The position numbers were made by a program, and so were the translations under genes. A stretch of 64,000 bases of DNA from Desulfobacterales bacterium (GTDB lineage Bacteria; Desulfobacterota; Desulfobacteria; Desulfobacterales; Desulfosalsimonadaceae): assembly GCA_007134875.1 (NCBI GenBank), contig SLJY01000005.1:1-64000 (forward strand), read 5' to 3'. Below are positions 9,941 to 19,722 of this stretch, one piece after another (position 1 is the first letter of the stretch; the number at the start of each line of letters is the position of its first letter). Below the pieces are notes generated by a model. It was not told where the DNA came from. It made no database searches and worked only from the letters and a program-made list of their open reading frames with translations.

Positions 9941-10792
9941 ATTCTCCAGAAGGATCAGAAACTCCTTGTTTCCCTTGGGGCCGGTGACAGGGGAGGGGGT
10001 CGTTTCCTTGCACGACAGGCCGCAGCGGGTGGTGAAAAAATCTTCAAGCCGTGCAATGACCGATTTATGCAGGAACGCCTCTCGCACAATGCCGCCCTTG
10101 CCAACCTCGCCCTTGCCGACCTCGAACTGCGGCTTGACCAGCGACACGATTCGGCCGCCGGGCCGCAGGAATCTCGAAACCACCGGTACAACGATTTCAA
10201 GCGATATAAAGGATACGTCTATGACAATCAGATCAAAGGGAGCCGGCAGGTCGTCGGATGTCATATACCGGATGTTCGTCCGTTCGATTACGCGGACCCG
10301 TTCGTCCTGCCGCAGCTTCCAGGAAAGCTGCCCGTATCCGACGTCAACAGCGCAGACGCTTGCTGCGCCATGCTGAAGCAGACAATCGGTAAAACCGCCC
10401 GTGGACGCCCCGACATCAAGGCAATTCGCACCGTTTGCATCGATGTGAAAGTGCCTGATAGCATGCTCCAGTTTCAGGCCTCCGCGGCTCACATACCGGA
10501 GATCGTCGGCCCTGCTGGTTATCACCGCGTCCCGGGAAACCTGCACCCCGGGTTTGTCTGTTGGAATGTCATTCACAAGGATGCTGCCGGACATGATGAG
10601 TGCCCGGGCCCTCTGTCGGCTTTCCGCAAGCCCTTGCTCCAGCACCAGTGTGTCGAGGCGCTTTTTCGGGCGTTTTTTCACCTTGTGTGTCGGCGTCGGG
10701 TTTGATGCCCGGTCGGATGACCGGTCGGATGAAAAGACTGCCGGTTTTTTCCGGCGGGTGAGGTCGGTCATATCATCACTCACCGCTTGCAA
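9926..10792 (-). CDS. tlyA: TlyA family rRNA methyltransferase (S4 + FtsJ-like)
   Basis: RLDTLVLEQGLAESRQRARALIMSGSILVND; CLDVGASTGGFTDCLLQHGA. Confidence 0.93.
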   Translation of the reverse strand: MQAVSDDMTDLTRRKKPAVFSSDRSSDRASNPTPTHKVKKRPKKRLDTLVLEQGLAESRQRARALIMSGSILVNDIPTDKPGVQVSRDAVITSRADDLRYVSRGGLKLEHAIRHFHIDANGANCLDVGASTGGFTDCLLQHGAASVCAVDVGYGQLSWKLRQDERVRVIERTNIRYMTSDDLPAPFDLIVIDVSFISLEIVVPVVSRFLRPGGRIVSLVKPQFEVGKGEVGKGGIVREAFLHKSVIARLEDFFTTRCGLSCKETTPSPVTGPKGNKEFLILLENGGRP

Positions 10793-12725
10793 CGGCTTTT
10801 GTATCGGCAGCGAAAAGCGCTTTTCCGGCGGCGGCTATCCCTGCGGCATCGAGTCCGTATTGGTGCCTGAGTATATCCTTGGTCCCGTGCTCCACGAATG
10901 TCTCGCCGATGCCGATCCGACGGATCCGGAAGCCGGTAACGCCTTCGTCCGCAAGGCATTCCAGCACGGCCGATCCGAATCCTCCGGCAAGCACCCCTTC
11001 TTCAACCGTTAGCACGCGCGGGATTTTACACACCAGGGAAACGATCCGTTCGGTGTCGAGCGGCTTGATAAAGCGGCAGTTGACGACCGTGGCAAAAATG
11101 CCGTCTTCTTCCGCGAGTTTCCGGGCGGCCATCAACGATTCGGAAACACTGTGGCCCACGGAGAAGATTACAAGATCACCGCCTTGTGCAAGCACCACGC
11201 CTTTTCCCATCACGATTTCAGGAAGTTCACCCGACAAGTCGCTGCCGCCGTTTGGGTGGTGCAGCGCAGAAAGTTCGGGTAGGTTCGAAAGGTCCGGGGC
11301 CGCTCCCCGGGGATAGCGCACCGCAACCGGGCCTTCATAGTCGACTGCAAACCGGAGCATGCTCCGTAACTCCCGGCCGTCGCCGGGCGCCATCACCACC
11401 ATGTTGGGAAAGGAGCGGAGGTAGGCAAGGTCGAACTGGCCGTGATGGGTGGGGCCGTCTTCGCCCACGATACCGCCGCGGTCGACGGCGAACACCACGT
11501 TGTGATTATCAAGGCAGACATCGTGGATAATCTGGTCATAGGCGCGCTGCAGAAAGGTGGAGTAGATCGCCACCACCGGGATGAATCCTTCCGCGGCCAT
11601 TCCGCCGGCAAACGTCACGCCGTGGGCCTCGGCGATGCCCACGTCGAAGAACCGGTCCGGATAGCGCTCGGAAAAAGGCACAAGCCCGGTTCCTTCGGGC
11701 ATTGCCGCGGTTACGGCAATGATCCGGTCGTTTTGGGCGGCCATCTCGAACATGGTCTCGCCGAATACCTTTGTATAGGATGGGGAACTGCCGCCATGGA
11801 TGCAATTGCCGGTCAGCACCTCGAAACACCCGACGCCGTGAAAATACACCGGGTTATTTTCCGCCGGCGGATACCCTTTTCCCTTGGTTGTGGCCACATG
11901 GAGCAGAATCGGTTCTTCCTGCTTTTTGATATTGGTAAGGATATCGATAAGCTGATCGAGGCGGTGTCCCTTGATCGGCCCGAAGTAGGTGAAATTGAAG
12001 GCTTCAAAGAGCATGCCCGGGGTGACCAGGGCCTTGAAGGATTCCTCGGCCCGCTTGGCCAGGTTATAGGCGTCGTTTCCGATTTTAGGCAAAGACCGGA
12101 TAAGTTCCTTGAGGTCCTTGCGCCAGTCCTGGAGATAGCTGGAGGAAAAGGTGCGGCTTAAAAGCGAAGAGAGGGCGCCGACATTTTGAGATATGGACAA
12201 TTCGTTGTCATTGAGGATCACGATCAGGTCCTTGTCCAGGTCGCCCGCCTGGTTTAGCCCCTCGTATGCCAGCCCGGCTGTCATGGAACCGTCGCCGATG
12301 ATGCAGATTACTTTATCCCGCTCCTGCTTGAGATGCTTTGCGCTGGCGATGCCCAACCCGGCGGATATGGATGTGCTGGAATGCCCCGTGGAAAAGGCGT
12401 CGCACGGGTTTTCGGAAATTCTCGGAAAACCGGAGATTCCGCCGTGCTGCCGGAGCGTGTGAAACCGGTCCCGCCGGCCCGTGAGGATTTTATGGGTGTA
12501 GGACTGGTGTCCCACATCCCAGACAATCTTGTCCCGCGGCGGGTCGAACACGTAATGAAGGGCGATGGTCAGTTCAACGACCCCCAGGTTCGAAGCCAGG
12601 TGTCCGCCGGTCTCTGAAACCACATCAACAATCAGCTGACGGATTTCACGGGCAAGATTCGGAAGTTCGGACCGGGGTAGATTCTTGATATCCCCGGGTG
12701 AGTGAATTGCGTCGAGCAGGGTCAC
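10776..12725 (-). CDS. dxs: 1-deoxy-D-xylulose-5-phosphate synthase
   Basis: GHQSYTHKILTGRRD, IGDGSMTAGLAYEGLN, DRGGIVGEDGPTHHGQFDLAYLR. Confidence 0.97.
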   Translation of the reverse strand: MTLLDAIHSPGDIKNLPRSELPNLAREIRQLIVDVVSETGGHLASNLGVVELTIALHYVFDPPRDKIVWDVGHQSYTHKILTGRRDRFHTLRQHGGISGFPRISENPCDAFSTGHSSTSISAGLGIASAKHLKQERDKVICIIGDGSMTAGLAYEGLNQAGDLDKDLIVILNDNELSISQNVGALSSLLSRTFSSSYLQDWRKDLKELIRSLPKIGNDAYNLAKRAEESFKALVTPGMLFEAFNFTYFGPIKGHRLDQLIDILTNIKKQEEPILLHVATTKGKGYPPAENNPVYFHGVGCFEVLTGNCIHGGSSPSYTKVFGETMFEMAAQNDRIIAVTAAMPEGTGLVPFSERYPDRFFDVGIAEAHGVTFAGGMAAEGFIPVVAIYSTFLQRAYDQIIHDVCLDNHNVVFAVDRGGIVGEDGPTHHGQFDLAYLRSFPNMVVMAPGDGRELRSMLRFAVDYEGPVAVRYPRGAAPDLSNLPELSALHHPNGGSDLSGELPEIVMGKGVVLAQGGDLVIFSVGHSVSESLMAARKLAEEDGIFATVVNCRFIKPLDTERIVSLVCKIPRVLTVEEGVLAGGFGSAVLECLADEGVTGFRIRRIGIGETFVEHGTKDILRHQYGLDAAGIAAAGKALFAADTKAVASGE

Positions 12726-12742
12726 TATGGTAGTTCCTGTAT

Positions 12743-13711
12743 TTAACGGTTTCTCTCCACAATGTATTGTGCAATGGCGTAAAGGGGTGCTGCTTCAGTA
12801 TCAAATATCTTAAGGGACTGCAATGCGTTTGCCACGAGATCCTTCGCGTATTGCTTCGATTCTTCCAGTCCCAGCAGGCCCGGATAAGTCGCTTTTTGCA
12901 GCATCCGGTCCGTGCCGGCCGATTTTCCCATGATTTCCGGGTCCCCTTCGACATTGAGAATGTCGTCGGCCACCTGGAATGCAAGCCCGATGTTACGGGC
13001 ATATTCCGACAGGGCGTCCACCTGATCGTCGGTGCCGCCGCCGCACAAAGCCCCTGAAACCACCGATGCCTCGATCATGGCCCCGGTCTTGAACGCATGG
13101 ATTTGTTTAAGCGCCCCTGCATCGATTTGTTTTCCCTGGGCGGACATATCCCGCATCTGACCCTCGATCATGCCTTGGCTCCCGGCTGCCGAAGCGATAG
13201 TCGAAACCACCCGAAGCTGCTTTAGCTGCTTTTCGCCACCGTTTTCCGGGCGGCATCCGGCGAGAACTTCAAAGGCAAGCGTAAGCAGGGCGTCTCCGGC
13301 CAGGATCGCGGTGGCCTCGTCGAAGCGGATATGGCACGTGGGCCGGCCCCTTCGCAGTTCATCGTTGTCCATGGCCGGAAGGTCATCATGGATCAGTGAA
13401 TAGGTATGGATCATTTCCAGGGCGCATGCGGTTCGAAGCACGCTGGGGGTTGTTTTTTCGCCAACCGCTTCGGCGGCTGCAATGCACAGCACGGGCCGCA
13501 GGCGCTTTCCCTTTCCCATGAGGCTGTAATGCATGGCGTCATGCAGCCGGGAAGGGGGGCCCTGTTCATCTATCAACTGCTCCATTTGACGGTCGATCAT
13601 GCGGCGCTTTTCAGCCAGGTAGGCCGTTAGGTCAAACGATCCGGCAGCATCCGAGTGCGGTATTTGATTGGATTGTGTCATGATAAGTGAAGTTTTTTCG
13701 CCGGGGATCAC
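12743..13711 (-). CDS. ispA: Polyprenyl synthetase (geranyl/farnesyl diphosphate synthase)
   Basis: LIHDDLPAMDNDELRRGRPTCH and FQVADDILNVEGD aspartate-rich motifs. Confidence 0.95.
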   Translation of the reverse strand: MIPGEKTSLIMTQSNQIPHSDAAGSFDLTAYLAEKRRMIDRQMEQLIDEQGPPSRLHDAMHYSLMGKGKRLRPVLCIAAAEAVGEKTTPSVLRTACALEMIHTYSLIHDDLPAMDNDELRRGRPTCHIRFDEATAILAGDALLTLAFEVLAGCRPENGGEKQLKQLRVVSTIASAAGSQGMIEGQMRDMSAQGKQIDAGALKQIHAFKTGAMIEASVVSGALCGGGTDDQVDALSEYARNIGLAFQVADDILNVEGDPEIMGKSAGTDRMLQKATYPGLLGLEESKQYAKDLVANALQSLKIFDTEAAPLYAIAQYIVERNR

Positions 13712-13977
13712 TCCCCCGGCAATTCCGGGTTTGATTCAGAATCGAACGGGGTCTTTTTCACTGCGCCGTTTTGCTGTTTGATCAAAAGCGAAATCTTTTT
13801 TTCGGTTTCATCGAGTTTTTCAAAGCACGCCTTGGAAAGATTCATGCCTTCCTCGAACCGTTTGAGCGCTTTTTCCAGGGTCAGGCTGCCGCCTTCCAGC
13901 TCTTCCACGATTTTTTCAAGCTGCGCCATGTTTTCTTCAAAGGTTTTTTTAGCCATTTTATAAACCCTTTCAACCAT
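13708..13977 (-). CDS. xseB: Exodeoxyribonuclease VII small subunit
   Basis: FEENMAQLEKIVEELEGGSLTLEKALKRFEEGM. Confidence 0.95.
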   Translation of the reverse strand: MVERVYKMAKKTFEENMAQLEKIVEELEGGSLTLEKALKRFEEGMNLSKACFEKLDETEKKISLLIKQQNGAVKKTPFDSESNPELPGE

Positions 13978-15352
13978 TTTTGCTTTCGCCTTGTTTTTCT
14001 TCCACCCGGCAGGTCATGGATCCCCTGGAAACGATGACTTCCACGCGATTTCCGACTTCCACCTGCCCGGTGGCGGTTACCACGTCCTGTCCGGGTATGC
14101 GCCGGACAATGCTGTAACCCCTTTCCAGGACGGATTTCGGATCAAGTGCGGCAACCCTTGCACGCAGTCCATCGGCCCGGGAACGCTTGAGCTGGATGAT
14201 GGCGTGCGTGGATATTTCCAGGCGGCTTTGGAGCCTTTCAACCCTTTCCCGTAACCGTTCAACGCAGCGGCGGGGGGATGCGGCCCGCAGCCGGCCGTCA
14301 AGCCAAAACAGCTGCTGTTTATTTATTGATACCCGGTTTTTTGCCGCATTGATCAGCCGGGTGGATTGGTCATCGAGCCGAAGCATCATGTCATCTAAAC
14401 GGCGCTTGGGATGGACAAGCCGCCGGGTCAGTTTTTCCGCCTTGAGCCGCTCGTCCGCCGCCATGCGCATCATCAGGGAGGAAATACGCCGGGTAAGAAC
14501 CTGAAGCGTGTATTTCAGATCGGCTTTGACCGGCACGGCAAGCTCCGCGGCAGCGGACGGCGTGGGGGCGCGAAGATCCGCCACGAAATCGGCGATGGTA
14601 AAGTCGGTTTCATGGCCGACGGCCGACACAACCGGGGTTTCCGATTCAAATATTGCGCGGGCGACCGCTTCGTCGTTAAAGGCGGCCAGGTCTTCAAGCG
14701 ATCCGCCGCCGCGTGCGAGAATGATCGCGTCCGCTTCGCTTTGTTCGCAGGCTATCCGGAGCGCGGTGACGATATCGTTTACAGCGCCGTCTCCCTGGAC
14801 CTTTACCGGCAGGATATCAATGGGCATATCCGGAAACCGCCTGTGAATGATCCGGATTATATCATGCACAACCGCCCCCGTGGGAGAGCTGATCACGGCG
14901 ATCCTGGACGGAAGGAAGGGAAGGGAGCGCTTGTATTCGGCATCGAAGAGGCCTTCCGCGGAAAGCTTTTTCTTAAGCTGCTCGAAAGCGGCCTGAAGTG
15001 CGCCGGCCCCGGCGGGTTCGAGGTATTCGAAAATCAGCTGGTAGGATCCCCGGGGCGGATACACGCTGATGCGACCGAAGCCGGTAACCGACATGCCGTC
15101 TTCCGGAACGAACTTAAGCGAACGGTTCTGACCCTTGAACATCACCGAAAAGACCTGTGCGCCGGCATCCTTTAAAGTGAAGTAATAATGGCCGGATGAC
15201 GGAACCCTAAAGTTGGATATTTCGCCGGTAATCCAGATAATTGGATATGATTTTTCAAGCAGCGCTTTAAGATCGGCTGTGAGCTCGCTCACGGTCAGGA
15301 TCTTTCGCCCGCTGTTTGTTTCTTCGTTTCCGTACACGCCGGTATGCTCCAA
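13970..15352 (-). CDS. xseA: Exodeoxyribonuclease VII large subunit
   Basis: LTVSELTADLKALLEKSYPIIWITGEISNF; ILARGGGSLEDLAAFNDE; VSAVGHETDFTIADFVADLRAPTPSAAAE. Confidence 0.97.
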   Translation of the reverse strand: MEHTGVYGNEETNSGRKILTVSELTADLKALLEKSYPIIWITGEISNFRVPSSGHYYFTLKDAGAQVFSVMFKGQNRSLKFVPEDGMSVTGFGRISVYPPRGSYQLIFEYLEPAGAGALQAAFEQLKKKLSAEGLFDAEYKRSLPFLPSRIAVISSPTGAVVHDIIRIIHRRFPDMPIDILPVKVQGDGAVNDIVTALRIACEQSEADAIILARGGGSLEDLAAFNDEAVARAIFESETPVVSAVGHETDFTIADFVADLRAPTPSAAAELAVPVKADLKYTLQVLTRRISSLMMRMAADERLKAEKLTRRLVHPKRRLDDMMLRLDDQSTRLINAAKNRVSINKQQLFWLDGRLRAASPRRCVERLRERVERLQSRLEISTHAIIQLKRSRADGLRARVAALDPKSVLERGYSIVRRIPGQDVVTATGQVEVGNRVEVIVSRGSMTCRVEEKQGESKNG

Positions 15353-15543
15353 TTTGCTAAAAAGAAACCGGATCGGATCGATCCTTTAAGTAAATTGATA
15401 AATCTAGCATAAGCGCAACGATAAATGCAATCGATAATGTCGGGAGACGTCTTTGCCTTTTAACTTTTTTTAATTATATACATAACGTCTGATAAGAAAT
15501 ATTATGTAAACTTTTTCCTGAGACCACGAGTAAAGGGCGAATG

Positions 15544-15816
15544 TCAAGGATGTCCCTTGTTTTTATCGATGAACTCGCGGACGGCGGGAATAATGTAAAT
15601 ATCGTCTATGGACTGGTTTCGGAGGCACCCGGCAAGAAGTCCGGCTTTTTCGGAGTCCGGCAGTTTCTTGTCCATTATATAGACGTATTCCCCCTTTACC
15701 TGGCACAGTCCGCTTTTGGCATTGACGCCGGTTGCCCTGAGATTCTGCTCGGCCACCCGTATGCCGATTCGAAAAGCGGCATCCACGAGATGCCGGTACA
15801 ATTCCTTTTTTTTCAT
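15544..15816 (-). CDS. Small conserved-looking hypothetical protein
   Basis: 90 aa ORF directly downstream of glmM on the same strand; plausible composition, no family recognised. Confidence 0.6.
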   Translation of the reverse strand: MKKKELYRHLVDAAFRIGIRVAEQNLRATGVNAKSGLCQVKGEYVYIMDKKLPDSEKAGLLAGCLRNQSIDDIYIIPAVREFIDKNKGHP

Positions 15817-15824
15817 CGGCCCGC

Positions 15825-17186
15825 TTATCCGTCCCTGCCGGCACCGATCGTCCGGTCAATGGCATCCACGATTTCGTTGCAGCAGCTTTCGGTGGTATCC
15901 CTGTCCGGACCCTCCACCATTACGCGGCACAGCGGTTGTGTTCCGGAATAGCGGACGAGCACGCGCCCCTGCCCGTCAAGCCGTTTTTCCACGTCCGCTA
16001 TGACGGCTGCAATATCTTTATGTATATAAATATCGGTTTTTTCATTGATCCGGACATTTTTAAGAACCTGGGGATAAACCGTCATGATGGATGCCAACTC
16101 CGATAGCGGCCGGCCGGTTTCCTTCATGGCCTCGATTAGCCTCAGTCCGGTAAGGATGCCGTCGCCGGATGTATGGCGATCCAGAAAGATCGTGTGGCCG
16201 GAGTCCTCCCCGCCGATGACCGCCCCGCTTTTGAGCATTTCAGCCAGAACATACCGATCTCCCACATCGGTTATCCGGTGCCGGATATCAAGTTCGGCAA
16301 GCAGGTTTCTGAGTCCCACATTGCTCATGACCGTGCTTACCACGAGATTATTTGCCAGTTGTCCGGCTTTTTTCATCTGCCGCGCGCAGATGGCAAGAAC
16401 CTGGTCGCCGGTAACGCGGTCGCCCGTTTCATCCACCGCGATCAGCCGGTCGCCGTCCCCGTCGAATGCAAGCCCCACGTCCGCGCCGGTCTCGACCACC
16501 TTTTCACAAAGGCTCTTTACGTGTTGAGAGCCGCAGTCGTCATTGATATTCATGCCGTCCGGGTGATCGAAAAGTGTTTTGACATCCGCCTTTAGCCGCT
16601 TGAAAACCATGGCCGCCACCCGGTACGTGGCACCGTTGGAACAGTCGAGCACGATCTTCATGCCGGAGAGATCCGGCTGCGATATGCCGGAGTCGGCAAT
16701 GAACCCTGCGTATTGTTCTTCAAAGCCGTTGTGATAACGAATCGTTCCGATTGCTTCATCGTGTGCCGGAGCGAAATCTTCCGGGAATTTGAGAATCGCT
16801 TCCTCGATTCGCGCTTCCATGTCGGCAGAAAGCTTGAACCCCCGGTTGTCGAAGATTTTAATGCCGTTGTCGTAGTACGGGTTGTGGGATGCGGATATAA
16901 CGACGCCGCCGGCATACCCCATAGCGGATGCCAGTCGGGCGACAGCCGGCGTAGGCAGTACGCCGCCCAGTACCGCATGCCCACCGGCAGAGCATATCCC
17001 CGAAGCAAGGGCGCTTTCAATCATGTTGCCGGAGAGCCTGGAATCGTTGCCGATCAGAAACGAGGCGCCATTTCCGGTACCCAGTATTCGAACGACCGCA
17101 CGCCCTGCGTTAAGCGCCACCTCCGGGGTGATAGGATATGCATTCGCCCGTCCCCTTATACCGTCCGTTCCAAACAGAAGTCCCAT
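15825..17186 (-). CDS. glmM: Phosphoglucosamine mutase
   Basis: LFGTDGIRGRAN; VISASHNPYYDNGIK; AFDGDGDRLIAVDE. Confidence 0.96.
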   Translation of the reverse strand: MGLLFGTDGIRGRANAYPITPEVALNAGRAVVRILGTGNGASFLIGNDSRLSGNMIESALASGICSAGGHAVLGGVLPTPAVARLASAMGYAGGVVISASHNPYYDNGIKIFDNRGFKLSADMEARIEEAILKFPEDFAPAHDEAIGTIRYHNGFEEQYAGFIADSGISQPDLSGMKIVLDCSNGATYRVAAMVFKRLKADVKTLFDHPDGMNINDDCGSQHVKSLCEKVVETGADVGLAFDGDGDRLIAVDETGDRVTGDQVLAICARQMKKAGQLANNLVVSTVMSNVGLRNLLAELDIRHRITDVGDRYVLAEMLKSGAVIGGEDSGHTIFLDRHTSGDGILTGLRLIEAMKETGRPLSELASIMTVYPQVLKNVRINEKTDIYIHKDIAAVIADVEKRLDGQGRVLVRYSGTQPLCRVMVEGPDRDTTESCCNEIVDAIDRTIGAGRDG

Positions 17187-17291
17187 TGTTCAACACCTGT
17201 GTGCTTGTGCATGCATGTTCGCTGTAACAGGGCGGTTTCCCGGTTTTGTCCTCATTTTATCCGCCCCTGAATTGTCCTGTTTGTCCGGTTT

Positions 17292-18560
17292 TTACGCAAA
17301 ATCGGGAAAGGCGGACGTCCAGGTTTCCATTACACCGTCCACCACCGACCGCATCCAGGCGGTTCCGGAGTCTGCATCGCCTGGGGCCAGATTTTGTATG
17401 ATCCCTACATAGTCGTTTTTTCCGTGCAAATCAACCGCCCTTTCGACGGCATCCAGAAAGCGTTTGCGCAAATAAACATCCTCTTTGAAAACCGTTTGGC
17501 TCCCCGACAGGAAAACGTCCTCCATGCGCCCTTGATTTTCGAAAAGGGCCCGTTTCTGTGCAAGAAGCGTCTCCGATGCGCCGCTTCCGGCGGCGTTCCG
17601 GTAGGCCTCGGCTGAAATCTCCAGCTTTGCCGCAAACTTCATCAGCCGGCTGATTCGTTCGGAAATGGCCGCATCGATATTCTCCATCAGCCCTGCGTGC
17701 AGTACCGCCGGAAAGCGTACGGAAATAAAGGGCCCCCCCCGCACCTCCGCGTACCAGCGTTTCAGTGCGATCAAATTGGCAATGTAATGGGCGTTTTTGT
17801 TTACCGCTTGCTTGATGTTCCGGTAAAATGACTGGTTGTAGGCGATGTTGCCGCTTTTGGCGGGGCCACCGAAAATAAGCCTGCCCACCCTGTTTTCATC
17901 GGTTCTGCAGATGGTCCCGGCCGCGGTGACGACCCCGAAGGCAAGCCGGGCCGGACCGACCAGCCCCCCCTGCCCGCCCAAAAATATCGGCGGTTGATTG
18001 AGCATGACCCCGGCGGGAACATCGCCCAGCAGCGAGGGGGTAATCTTGTCCTGCTGCGGCGTAAAGTTGAAATGGATAAAAGCGCTTCCCACCTCGCTGT
18101 GGTTTTTCGGACCGGTCCCGCCGGCCAGAAGACAGTCGCAGAAATTGATCAGGCTTCCCAGGGTGGCAAATGGAAAAAGAATGGTCTGTTTGACGCCGAC
18201 CGTGTGAGCGGCGCTGGCATGCTCCTCGAAGATGGTTCCTTCCCGGACATGCGCCCCGGAGCCGACCGACGCGCCGTCCAGAAAAACGGCATTGCTGAAG
18301 CAGCCCCCTTTCAGGGAAACATCCGGCCCCGCAAGGCAGTCTTCGACTGTGGCGGGCGTTTCCCGCCCGATCTGCGCCCCCCGGCACAAAAGGGTTCTTT
18401 TTCCCGCAATCCTGGACCCGCCATGGATGACAACGCCTGCATCAATTCTTTCCGGGTCGACGTCTTCTCCAATGTATACGCTTTGGGGGCAGTGGATCAC
18501 GACGCCTTTTTCCATCAGCCGGTTTCGCAAGCCCTCACTGCTGTCGTGTTTCATGTCCAC
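17292..18560 (-). CDS. Left-handed beta-helix (LpxA/GlmU-like) protein
   Basis: Hexapeptide-like repeats: IGEDVDPERIDAGVVIHGGSRIAG...GAQIGRETPATVEDCLAGPDVSL..GASVGSGAHVREGTIFEEHASA. Confidence 0.7.
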   Translation of the reverse strand: MDMKHDSSEGLRNRLMEKGVVIHCPQSVYIGEDVDPERIDAGVVIHGGSRIAGKRTLLCRGAQIGRETPATVEDCLAGPDVSLKGGCFSNAVFLDGASVGSGAHVREGTIFEEHASAAHTVGVKQTILFPFATLGSLINFCDCLLAGGTGPKNHSEVGSAFIHFNFTPQQDKITPSLLGDVPAGVMLNQPPIFLGGQGGLVGPARLAFGVVTAAGTICRTDENRVGRLIFGGPAKSGNIAYNQSFYRNIKQAVNKNAHYIANLIALKRWYAEVRGGPFISVRFPAVLHAGLMENIDAAISERISRLMKFAAKLEISAEAYRNAAGSGASETLLAQKRALFENQGRMEDVFLSGSQTVFKEDVYLRKRFLDAVERAVDLHGKNDYVGIIQNLAPGDADSGTAWMRSVVDGVMETWTSAFPDFA

Positions 18561-18742
18561 CCCTTTTGCCGGTTTGGTTTTTATGATATAAAATACAAAA
18601 AGCAGATAGTTTTGAATCGTTTTGTTACAAATTGCATTTCACGGTCAAGTTGTGCAATGATCATTTTCGGGGCATAACAGGTCGCTTGCAACGCTTGCGC
18701 TATTGTCGGCCGCCCATGACATTATATAGAAAGTTAAAAATT

Positions 18743-19702
18743 ATGCAAACCAATCCAAAATACAGGCTTTTGACAAGGGGGGATCTGGACGGGCTGGTGT
18801 GCGCGCTACTGCTTCGGCACCTGGCGCTTGCCGGAGAAGTCGTTTTGATCGATTCGCCGGGCGATATGTCCTCCGGCAAAGTGGACGTGCTGCCGGACGA
18901 TATCATCACCAACCTTCCCTACGTTCCGGGCGCCCATCTCTGCTTTGATCACCACGTGTCCGAAACCATCCGCAACCAGCCCTCTCCCGGCTATATCATC
19001 GATCCGGACGCCCCTTCCGCCGCCCGGGTGATCTATGAATATTACGGGGGCGGCAAGCATTTCCCCCCGTTTTTTAATGGCCTCATGAAAGCGGTCGACA
19101 AGGCGGACTCCGGCAATTTCACCCGGGAGGAGATTTTACACCCCTCCGGCTGGTCCCTGCTGAATTTTCTCGTGGACAAGCGCACCCGGATCGAGGAGTG
19201 GGGGAAATTCACTATCGACGAAACCGCTTTCAAGCTTGGCATCATCGAAGCGATGGGTGTCATGGAGATCGATGACATCATGAAAAACCCGGATGTGGCA
19301 CAGCGCGCTGAAGTCTATTTCCGTTACGAGGAAAAATACAGAAAGCAGCTGACTTCAACCGTCAATATCCATTCCAACATCGCGGTATTCGATTTCCGGC
19401 AATGCAAAAACATCTATCCGGGCAACCGGTTCATCATCTATGCCCTGTACCCCCAGTGCAATATCTCCATCCAGATCAAACAGGAAAGGGATAATCCGGT
19501 CACCACGTTTTCCGTGGGCAAGTCGATCATTAATAAAAGCGCAGAAGCCAACATCGGAGAGCTGATGTACTCATACGGTGGGGGGGGGCACCGTGCGGCG
19601 GGCGCCTGCCACGTACCCAATGCCGAGGCCGGCCGCGTCTTTGCCGAAATCCTGGAACGCTTGGCAGAAAAAGAAACGGATTCCCCCCTGTCCGGCCACT
19701 GA
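18743..19702 (+). CDS. DHH/DHHA1 family phosphoesterase (exopolyphosphatase-like)
   Basis: TRGDLDGLVCALLL, FDHHVSE, YSYGGGGHRAAGACHV. Confidence 0.85.
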   Translation: MQTNPKYRLLTRGDLDGLVCALLLRHLALAGEVVLIDSPGDMSSGKVDVLPDDIITNLPYVPGAHLCFDHHVSETIRNQPSPGYIIDPDAPSAARVIYEYYGGGKHFPPFFNGLMKAVDKADSGNFTREEILHPSGWSLLNFLVDKRTRIEEWGKFTIDETAFKLGIIEAMGVMEIDDIMKNPDVAQRAEVYFRYEEKYRKQLTSTVNIHSNIAVFDFRQCKNIYPGNRFIIYALYPQCNISIQIKQERDNPVTTFSVGKSIINKSAEANIGELMYSYGGGGHRAAGACHVPNAEAGRVFAEILERLAEKETDSPLSGH

Positions 19703-19722
19703 ATGTTTAAAGGAGACTACCC

